5,093 nucleotides of DNA, taken from NCBI GenBank assembly GCA_043719475.1, contig JAYSTS010000218.1:1-5093 (forward strand). Reading direction: 5' to 3'. Below the pieces are notes generated by a model. That model saw only the letters and a list, made by a program, of their open reading frames with translations, ran no database searches and was not told where the DNA came from. The translations under genes and the position numbers were made by a program. Source of the stretch: SYFY01 sp043719475. Lineage in GTDB: Bacteria > Pseudomonadota > Gammaproteobacteria > Pseudomonadales > Azotimanducaceae. Positions 1 to 5,093 of the stretch are shown in pieces. How positions within the stretch are numbered: the first letter of the stretch is position 1; each line of letters opens with the position of its first letter.

Positions 1-324
1 TGCATCACCGTCGATCGCGGTGAAGGTCAACACACTGATTACGCCAAGCGGCAGCGCGCCATAGAGAATATAGGGGCGCATGCGACCATTCTTGGTTTCT
101 GTGCGCTCTGCGATCATGCCCATGATCGGATCGGTCATCGCGTCGATCACCCGAGCCACCAGCATCAACAGTCCAGCAGCGGCGGCTGACAGACCGTAGA
201 CGTCGGTGTAGAAATACATCAGATACGTCATGGTCGAAATGAAGTAGAGGTTGATGCCGAGATCACCGACGCCATAACCGATCAGCAGACGGCGACGCTG
301 TGCAGCGGTGCGAGTAACCGACAT
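1..324 (-). CDS. GPH/MelB-type MFS sugar-cation symporter family protein, N-terminal part
   Basis: Reverse-strand translation gives the first 108 residues of an integral inner-membrane transporter; the rest lies beyond the window start. The family call rests on the GPH signature: a helix I motif GYGVGDLGIN (17-25 region), then YLMYFYTDVYGLS (34-46), and the helix II/loop motif IDAMTDPIMG (60-69), AERT (72-75), GRMRPY (80-85). D61 and D65 have the four-residue spacing of Asp55/Asp59, the cation-site residues of E. coli/Salmonella MelB. By hand alignment MelB Asp19, a sugar-binding residue, falls on N25, so the substrate need not be a galactoside. The start ATG (324-322) shares one base with the CoA-transferase stop (TGATG) and has a GGGAG ribosome site at 332-336, seven bases upstream. 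As last gene of the visible operon it probably imports the compound that the two upstream enzymes process. Many GPH members move non-sugar substrates, so the cargo is unknown. Family confidence is high. Confidence 0.9.
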   Translation of the reverse strand, partial: MSVTRTAAQRRRLLIGYGVGDLGINLYFISTMTYLMYFYTDVYGLSAAAAGLLMLVARVIDAMTDPIMGMIAERTETKNGRMRPYILYGALPLGVISVLTFTAIDGDA

Positions 325-1541
325 CAGATCACTCCCGCCACACGCAGAGCATCATATTCGGCATCACTGACGCCGAACTCGGCTAGTACCGCACGACTAT
401 CCGCACCAGGATCGGGTGCAGCGCCACGCAGCGAATCCTGATGTGGGAAACGTGACAGGTTGATGGGCGATCGCACCAGATTGATTTCACCCAGTACTGG
501 ATGGATGACCGGCACCGCCATGCCCAGATGCCGGACCTGCGCGCTTTCGAAGGCTTCGCCGACATCCTTGATGGCACCACAAGGGACACCCGCAGGATTC
601 AATCGCTCAACAAGTTCGTGCACTGTGAAATGCATCAGCACAGCGTTGATATCAGTTCGCAGCGCGTCACGATTCGCCATTCGACCCTTCGTCGTTGTGT
701 AGTCTGGATGGTCGGCGAGTGATGTCGCACCGAGCACCTCGCAGAATCGTGACCACATGGCCGGGCTCGACGCCGCCACGTTGACCAGACCATCACGCGC
801 TTCAAATGTGCCCATCGGTACCATGGTCGGATGATGGTTGCCCTGGGGCTCTGGGACCTCTCCCTGCATGGTGTAACGCGAGGCCTGGAAATCGAGTTTC
901 GCGAGCATCGATTCGAGCAGCGAGGTGTGTACCCATTGGCCTTCACCGGTCCGTTCGCGATGCAGCAGCGCAATGAGTATCGCCTGGCCGAGAAACATGC
1001 CAGCGGACGTATCGCTGATGGCGACCCCAACCCGCATCGGTCCGGTCTGGTTGGAACCGGTCATTGCCATCAGGCCGCTCTCTCCCTGGATGATCTGATC
1101 CACGCCGGGGCGATTGCTGTCCGGTCCATCCTGACCGAAGCCTGAAATGCTCGCGTAGATGATGGACGGATTGATCTTCTGCACGTCGTCGTAAGCAATA
1201 CCGAGACGGCTTTTGACATCGCTGCGGAAGTTTTCGACGATGACGTCAGACTTTGCCGCCATGCGCATGAACAGTTCGAGCCCGGCAGAAGATTTCAGAT
1301 CGAGTTGCAGCGAACGCTTGTTACGATGCAGGTTCTGTTCGTCAGAACCCCGTCGACCGCCTGTGATGGACCGAGCGGCCGCATCACCACGACTCGGTGC
1401 TTCAATCTTGATGACGTCTGCGCCCCAGTCCGCCAGCACGCGAACTGCCATGGGGCCTGCGCGCGCGATAGTAAGGTCGAGCACTCGCAGATGGGCCAAC
1501 GGCCCTGTGCGCAGGGCCACCGGCTCAGCGTGGTCGTTCAT
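324..1541 (-). CDS. Class III (CaiB/BaiF family) acyl-CoA transferase
   Basis: A 405-residue cytoplasmic enzyme, the usual full length for family III CoA-transferases such as formyl-CoA transferase, CaiB, BaiF and alpha-methylacyl-CoA racemase. These move CoA between carboxylic acids through an aspartyl-CoA anhydride. Visible family motifs are LADWGADVIKIEAP (36-49), the RNKRSLQLDLK block (73-83), VIVENFRSDVKSRLGI (100-115), SGFGQDGPDSNRPGVD (133-148) and the catalytic-loop block AISDTSAGM (174-182), where D177 matches the nucleophilic Asp (Asp169 in formyl-CoA transferase). The C-terminal part has GNHHPTMVPMGTFEARDG (234-251) and AGVPCGAIKDVGEAF (317-331), typical of the small domain. The GGGGQ glycine loop of oxalate-type formyl-CoA transferases is not seen, so an oxalate role is unlikely. 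The start codon overlaps the upstream amidohydrolase stop by four bases (ATGA) with no good Shine-Dalgarno sequence, suggesting translational coupling. A role in activating an acid released by the amidohydrolase is inference; the substrate is unknown. Confidence 0.93.
   Translation of the reverse strand: MNDHAEPVALRTGPLAHLRVLDLTIARAGPMAVRVLADWGADVIKIEAPSRGDAAARSITGGRRGSDEQNLHRNKRSLQLDLKSSAGLELFMRMAAKSDVIVENFRSDVKSRLGIAYDDVQKINPSIIYASISGFGQDGPDSNRPGVDQIIQGESGLMAMTGSNQTGPMRVGVAISDTSAGMFLGQAILIALLHRERTGEGQWVHTSLLESMLAKLDFQASRYTMQGEVPEPQGNHHPTMVPMGTFEARDGLVNVAASSPAMWSRFCEVLGATSLADHPDYTTTKGRMANRDALRTDINAVLMHFTVHELVERLNPAGVPCGAIKDVGEAFESAQVRHLGMAVPVIHPVLGEINLVRSPINLSRFPHQDSLRGAAPDPGADSRAVLAEFGVSDAEYDALRVAGVI
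332..336 (-). promoter_or_regulatory. Ribosome binding site of the GPH transporter gene
   Basis: GGGAG on the minus strand lies inside the last codons of the CoA-transferase gene, seven bases before the transporter ATG. It supports the ATG at 324 as the start and shows that the transporter can initiate on its own as well as by coupling through the TGATG stop-start junction. Confidence 0.6.
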
Positions 1542-3238
1542 TCGGAGCGGATCAGGCGTCCAGGCAGCGCATCGGTTGCGAGCCCATGCTGATAGGTAAC
1601 AACACCATTAACGAGCGTCGCGAGATAACCATCCGCCTTCTGCTGCAGTCGCGCGCCGCCCGCCGGCAGATCGCGGATGATCTCCGGCGCCAGCACCCGC
1701 AGATTAGCGAAGTCGATGAGATTGATATCTGCCCGCATGCCACGCGCCAGCACCCCACGATCCGTCAGCATCACCGCACGCGCCGTGTCCTGTGTCTGCA
1801 GTTTCACCAGCGTCGGTAGATCGATCAACTCACCACGCTTGCGATCACGTCCCCAATGCGCGAGCAGTGTCGTACAGAAACTCGCATCGCAAATCGTGCC
1901 GACGTGAGCGCCACCATCACCAAGCCCGGGCACCGTGTCTTTGTGCAGCAGCATTTCTTCACAGCAATCGAGGTTGTTATCGGCATAGTTGGCAAAGGGG
2001 GTGTAGAACAGGGTCTTGCCCTCGCCCTCCACCATCAGGTCATACAGATACGACCAGATGTCCAGCCCGGTGCTCTCGGCGCGTGCAGCGACGCTGTCCT
2101 TTGGATGCGGCTCGTAATCCGGTGTAGCGGTAACCTGCCAGACCTTGCGGCCTTCGGCCATCATGCCAAACAAACGCGCAAAGCCTTTGCCAACCGGCTC
2201 GGCAAGAATGCGTGCCTTGCGCAGCGGATCGCGCAACGCAATGAGTTTTTCAGGCGTTGGCAAACGCGCCACTTCCATATAACTCGATCGGGTCGTGAAC
2301 GGCGACAGGGTCGTGGTTAGCCCGGTGAGGATGCCGATCGGGCGTGGGGCCACCTGGCCACGCATCACCGTACCACTGGCGGTGGCCTTCTCGATCTTGG
2401 CGAGCACCTTGCGCCAGCCATGTGGGCTGAGACCTTGAGCGAGAGACACGGACATCGGTCGTCCCGACGCCACCGCCATCGCTTCGATGTTGGCGAACTC
2501 ATGGTCCAGATCCGCAAAATCGGAAATCATCTCCAGCACACCTCGACCCGCAGCCCGCATGCCTTCGGCAATGCCCAGCAGCTCTGCCCGCTCTGCAGTC
2601 AGCGACGGCGTTGGCGCGCCTGTTGAAGAACGATGGTTGAGTGTGCGTGAACTTGAGAAGCCGATCGCACCAGCCTGCATGGCCTCTGTAACAAGCCGGC
2701 TCATCGCAGCAATGTCCTGCACGGTGGCGGGTTCGCGATTAACACCTCGCATGCCCATCACGTAGACCCGTAATGCGGCATGTGGCAGTTGGGCACCAAT
2801 ATCCATGTCGAACTGTCGTGTCGACAGAAAGTCGAGATACTGGGGGAAGGACTCCCACGACCACGGCAATCCTTCATGCAGGGCAGCGCCAGGAATGTCT
2901 TCAACACCTTCCATGAGCTGGACCAGGATCTCGTGGTCCTTCGGGTTGACCGGGGCAAAACCGACCCCGCAATTGCCCATGATGACTGTCGTCACGCCGT
3001 GGTGACTGGAGGGCGACATACGATTGGCCCAGGTCGCCTGGCCATCGTAGTGGGTGTGAATGTCGACAAAACCCGGTGTGACCAACGCGCCATCGGCGTC
3101 CAGTTCATGTTTTGTGCGACTGCTGATGCGGCCGATTTCGGTGATGCGGCCGTCGGTGATCCCGACATCCGCCGTAAAGGTTTCGCCACCCGTCCCATCG
3201 ACCACCGTACCGCCACGAACCACCAGATCAAATGCCAT
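1538..3238 (-). CDS. Amidohydrolase-superfamily protein, N-acyl-D-amino-acid deacylase (D-aminoacylase) family
   Basis: A 566-residue protein with no signal peptide, so probably cytoplasmic. The N-terminal beta-sandwich strand reads FDLVVRGGTVVDGTGG (3-18). It is followed by the barrel entry VTPGFVDIHTHYDGQ (53-67) with metal ligands H61 and H63, then HHGVTTVIMGNCGVGFAP (79-96), where C90 matches the metal-bridging Cys96 of Alcaligenes D-aminoacylase. Late in the barrel LGDGGAHVGTICD (439-451) supplies D441 as the probable catalytic Asp, and the C-terminal sandwich has DRGVLARGMRADINLIDF (493-510). Members hydrolyse N-acyl-D-amino acids or related cyclic and linear amides, but this branch lacks THMR-like and SHHK-like histidine motifs, so the substrate and even the metal content are uncertain. 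The start is supported by an AGGAG site seven bases upstream. It is the first gene of the minus-strand operon and overlaps the CoA-transferase by four bases. Broad family assignment is firm; specific deacylase activity is not. Confidence 0.9.
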   Translation of the reverse strand: MAFDLVVRGGTVVDGTGGETFTADVGITDGRITEIGRISSRTKHELDADGALVTPGFVDIHTHYDGQATWANRMSPSSHHGVTTVIMGNCGVGFAPVNPKDHEILVQLMEGVEDIPGAALHEGLPWSWESFPQYLDFLSTRQFDMDIGAQLPHAALRVYVMGMRGVNREPATVQDIAAMSRLVTEAMQAGAIGFSSSRTLNHRSSTGAPTPSLTAERAELLGIAEGMRAAGRGVLEMISDFADLDHEFANIEAMAVASGRPMSVSLAQGLSPHGWRKVLAKIEKATASGTVMRGQVAPRPIGILTGLTTTLSPFTTRSSYMEVARLPTPEKLIALRDPLRKARILAEPVGKGFARLFGMMAEGRKVWQVTATPDYEPHPKDSVAARAESTGLDIWSYLYDLMVEGEGKTLFYTPFANYADNNLDCCEEMLLHKDTVPGLGDGGAHVGTICDASFCTTLLAHWGRDRKRGELIDLPTLVKLQTQDTARAVMLTDRGVLARGMRADINLIDFANLRVLAPEIIRDLPAGGARLQQKADGYLATLVNGVVTYQHGLATDALPGRLIRSE

Positions 3239-3245
3239 GTCTGCA

Positions 3246-3250
3246 CTCCT
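3246..3250 (-). promoter_or_regulatory. Ribosome binding site of the amidohydrolase gene
   Basis: AGGAG on the minus strand, seven bases before the ATG at 3238-3236. Good match and ideal spacing; it fixes the amidohydrolase start and marks it as the first translated gene of the minus-strand operon. Confidence 0.75.
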
Positions 3251-3335
3251 AGCCCAAAGTCGTGCCCTGTTCTAACACACGCCGCGCAGCCGCGTCATCC
3301 GGGAGTGTAAACTCGCCGCCATCAGCGGGAGCGAA

Positions 3336-3343
3336 AGAGGGAG
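3336..3343 (+). promoter_or_regulatory. Ribosome binding site of the carboxylesterase gene
   Basis: The purine-rich AGAGGGAG ends seven bases before the ATG at 3351. It supports this start, which also gives a sensible N-terminal hydrophobic export segment. Confidence 0.65.
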
Positions 3344-3350
3344 AACACCC

Positions 3351-5093
3351 ATGCAAAAAGCAGCCATCGGCCTGATTCTGGCCGCAATCCTCGTGGTCGC
3401 AGGCGGTTACTGGTACATCGGGCGGACGACCGCTCCGGAGAAGCCGCTGCCAGAACAGGATGACTCCACGCTTCGCAGCACGTCTATCGGCGACGTGGTC
3501 GGCTTCATCGATGACCACGGATCACGGGCATGGCTGGGTATTCCTTTTGCTGAAGCACCTTTCGGTGAGCGCCGATGGCGTGCGCCAACTCCAAAGGTGA
3601 AGAGCACTGAGCCACTGGAGGCGCTGATCGCAGGTCCTGCGTGTCCACAAAAACCTTCGCAGCTCACCGCACAAACAGAAGCCGCCGTCACCGGCTCTGA
3701 AGATTGTCTCTTCCTCAACATCTGGTCACCGCCGAACGCCGTGGACCTGCCTGTGATGTTCTGGATTCACGGCGGTGGCAACACCATCGGTCATGGTGGC
3801 AGCTACTCCGGCGCAAAACTTTCGACCTCCCAAAACGTGGTGCTGGTAACCATCAACTATCGGCTCGGTCTGTTCGGCTGGTTCAGCCATCCGGCATTGC
3901 AGCGTGGCGATCCACTCGATGATTCCGGCAACTACGGCACCCTGGATATGGTTGAGGCGTTGAAGTGGGTGCAGGCCAACATCGTTGCATTTGGCGGCAA
4001 CCCTGCCAACGTCACGGTGTTTGGTGAATCGGCTGGTGCAGCCGATACGCTGTCGATGATGGCTTCACCGCTAGCAACAGGACTGTTCCATCGCGCCATC
4101 GTGCAGAGTGGGGGCTATCAACCGGCCACTGTCGCGACCGCGCAGAATTACATTGAAGACGGTGGCCATGAAAGCAGTGGCAAGGAAATCGTTAACAAGC
4201 TGCTCATCAAGGAAGGCAAGGTCAGCGACCGCGCTGCCGCCCGTGGTATCCAGGACGACATGCCGGCCGCCGACGTACGCGACTATTTGTACGCGCAGTC
4301 GCCCGAGACCTTGTACAGCCTCTTCGAAAACGGCGGGTTCGGCATGATCAACACACCGGACCTGATCGGTGATGGCACTGTGCTGCCAGCACTGACGGCG
4401 GAGGAAGTGTTTTCCTCGATCGACAATCACAATGCCGTGCCTGTCATTCTGGGTACCAATCGTGACGAGCCAGCTCTCTTCATGACCCGCGATCCGCGCT
4501 ACGTTGACACCTGGTTCGGTGTATTCAACCGGCTGAAGGATGAAGTGTCCTACAAACGCCAGGTGCACTACGGCGCGAGCGCCTGGAAGGCGCGTGGTGT
4601 CGACGAAATCGCCCAGACCATGCGCACCGCCGGCAATGAACACGTGTATGCCTACCGGTTCGATTGGGATGAAGAGCCCTCAATTCTCGGTTACGACCTG
4701 TCGGTTGCGCTCGGCGCCGCCCACGCCATGGAAATCGCCTTTGTGTTTGGCGACTTCGAGAATGGCATGGGGCTCAGTTATCTCTACCCCAACGACGCCG
4801 GTCAGTGGGCGCTGTCCACCAGCATGATGTCCTACTGGACCCAGTTCGCACTCACTGGTGATCCGGACCAGGGCCGCAACAGTCAGGAAACCGATTGGCT
4901 ACCGTGGGGAACCGACGGCAAGACGTTCATCATTCTCGACACCCCTACTACCGATGGTATCCGCATGACGACGCTGTGGTCACAGCGGCCTCGGTCAAAC
5001 GGGAGCTGGACGCCGATACCTCAATCACCGATCAGTCGGAGCGCTGCGCGCTGTATGTTCGCTTGTTTGGTCGGGACGGTCAGTTCAACGCCA
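3351..5093 (+). CDS. Type-B carboxylesterase (alpha/beta hydrolase), membrane-anchored or secreted; likely frameshifted near 4974 and cut by window end
   Basis: Carboxylesterase/lipase type B family, which hydrolyses carboxylic esters. Residues 4-23 form one hydrophobic helix with K3 before it and no lipobox Cys, so the enzyme is probably exported or tethered to the outer face of the inner membrane. Family marks in order are WLGIPFAEAPFGERRW (61-76), C98 and C119 (the conserved first disulfide), EDCLFLNIW (117-125), oxyanion-hole HGGG (140-143), NYRLGLFGW (169-177), and the nucleophile elbow FGGNPANVTVFGESAG (214-229) with S227. The acid is probably E373 in GTNRDEPALF and the base H458 in GAAHAMEIAFVFG. 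The frame stays open to the window end, but family-like sequence stops at about T541 (4973). Convincing C-terminal sequence (VTAASVKRELDAD, then CALYVRLFGRDGQF) resumes from about 4976 in the frame shifted by one lost base. It is transcribed divergently from the amidohydrolase operon. Family and triad are secure; whether the gene is intact is not. Confidence 0.9.
   Translation, partial: MQKAAIGLILAAILVVAGGYWYIGRTTAPEKPLPEQDDSTLRSTSIGDVVGFIDDHGSRAWLGIPFAEAPFGERRWRAPTPKVKSTEPLEALIAGPACPQKPSQLTAQTEAAVTGSEDCLFLNIWSPPNAVDLPVMFWIHGGGNTIGHGGSYSGAKLSTSQNVVLVTINYRLGLFGWFSHPALQRGDPLDDSGNYGTLDMVEALKWVQANIVAFGGNPANVTVFGESAGAADTLSMMASPLATGLFHRAIVQSGGYQPATVATAQNYIEDGGHESSGKEIVNKLLIKEGKVSDRAAARGIQDDMPAADVRDYLYAQSPETLYSLFENGGFGMINTPDLIGDGTVLPALTAEEVFSSIDNHNAVPVILGTNRDEPALFMTRDPRYVDTWFGVFNRLKDEVSYKRQVHYGASAWKARGVDEIAQTMRTAGNEHVYAYRFDWDEEPSILGYDLSVALGAAHAMEIAFVFGDFENGMGLSYLYPNDAGQWALSTSMMSYWTQFALTGDPDQGRNSQETDWLPWGTDGKTFIILDTPTTDGIRMTTLWSQRPRSNGSWTPIPQSPISRSAARCMFACLVGTVSSTP
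4971..4979 (+). other. Probable one-base deletion (frameshift) in the carboxylesterase
   Basis: Upstream, frame 1 (ATG at 3351) reads ILDTPTTDGIRMTT in good family style. Beyond 4973 the same frame reads WSQRPRSNGSWTPIPQ and onward, rich in Pro, Ser and Arg and unlike the family. The frame beginning at GTG 4976 reads VVTAASVKRELDADTSITD and then ERCALYVRLFGRDGQFNA, without stops to the window end, as expected for a carboxylesterase C-terminus. One missing base near 4974 would restore a continuous protein. It may be a sequencing or assembly error or a real mutation; no slippery heptamer typical of programmed frameshifting is visible. Confidence 0.75.

Larger units (their letters stand above)
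3239..3350. promoter_or_regulatory. Divergent intergenic region, presumed to carry both promoters
   Basis: This 112-bp gap separates the amidohydrolase start from the oppositely oriented esterase start and is the only place for both promoters within the visible genes. I see no convincing paired -35/-10 boxes. The imperfect palindrome GAGTGTAAACTC (3303-3314; GAGT and ACTC arms around GTAA) is the only symmetric AT-containing element and could be an operator or part of a -10 region on either strand (TACACT read on minus, TAAACT on plus). The region role is deduced from gene layout; the individual elements are speculative. Confidence 0.45.

Noticed and set aside
635..1030. A 131-codon minus-strand open frame overlapping the CoA-transferase in another frame
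   Set aside because: The Arg/Cys/Pro-rich composition is typical of an out-of-frame reading, and the CoA-transferase frame over the same bases carries conserved family motifs including the catalytic Asp region.
3281..3294. GC-rich inverted repeat (CGCG arms) in the intergenic gap, considered as a terminator or operator
   Set aside because: The arms are only four bases, there is no following T-run on either strand, and such CG repeats are common by chance in GC-rich DNA.
2780..3310. A 176-codon plus-strand open frame opposite the start of the amidohydrolase
   Set aside because: It is antisense to the HxH and NCG metal-site motifs of the amidohydrolase and would run through the divergent intergenic region. 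It has no recognisable domain and no good ribosome site.
3249..3518. An 89-codon minus-strand open frame across the divergent intergenic region into the esterase 5' end
   Set aside because: It overlaps the esterase signal segment and ribosome binding site, has low-quality composition, and would leave no room for the operon promoter.
4071..4643. A 190-codon open frame on the minus strand inside the carboxylesterase gene
   Set aside because: It lies wholly antisense to a region encoding clear esterase motifs (GTNRDEP acid block, helices near the base). It has no family motif of its own and is best explained as a GC-rich shadow frame.
4960..4985. Programmed ribosomal frameshift as the explanation of the esterase frame change
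   Set aside because: No slippery heptamer (X XXY YYZ) is present around ATGACGACGCTGTGG, and programmed shifting is not known for this enzyme family. A sequencing error or an ordinary mutation is simpler.

Overview
The window holds four protein-coding genes and almost no non-coding DNA. Three genes lie on the minus strand in one tight, translationally coupled operon. They are transcribed from about 3240 towards position 1, in the order N-acyl-D-amino-acid-deacylase-family amidohydrolase (1538-3238), class III (CaiB/BaiF) CoA-transferase (324-1541), and a GPH/MelB-type major facilitator transporter (1-324, cut by the window start). The fourth gene, a type-B carboxylesterase with an N-terminal membrane anchor or signal segment (from 3351), runs the opposite way on the plus strand and is cut by the window end. 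The only intergenic space is the 112-bp divergent region 3239-3350, which must carry the promoters for both directions. No RNA genes, mobile elements, CRISPR arrays or notable repeats were seen.

The moderately high GC, very short gene spacing and style of the proteins suggest a heterotrophic proteobacterium, most likely a gammaproteobacterium or a sphingomonad-like organism. This is inference; nothing in the window fixes the taxon.

The genes can be read together as a small catabolic module. An exported or membrane-tethered esterase could cleave an ester substrate outside the cytoplasm, and a cation-coupled GPH symporter could import a product. A cytoplasmic amidohydrolase could then open a C-N (or similar) bond, and a CoA-transferase could move CoA onto the released carboxylic acid for further breakdown. 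The substrate cannot be deduced from sequence.

Two details deserve attention. The esterase reading frame appears broken by a single-base loss near 4974, because family-like C-terminal sequence continues in another frame. The amidohydrolase keeps the HxH, Cys and Asp motifs of the D-aminoacylase family but shows no equivalents of the two other metal-binding histidine motifs.
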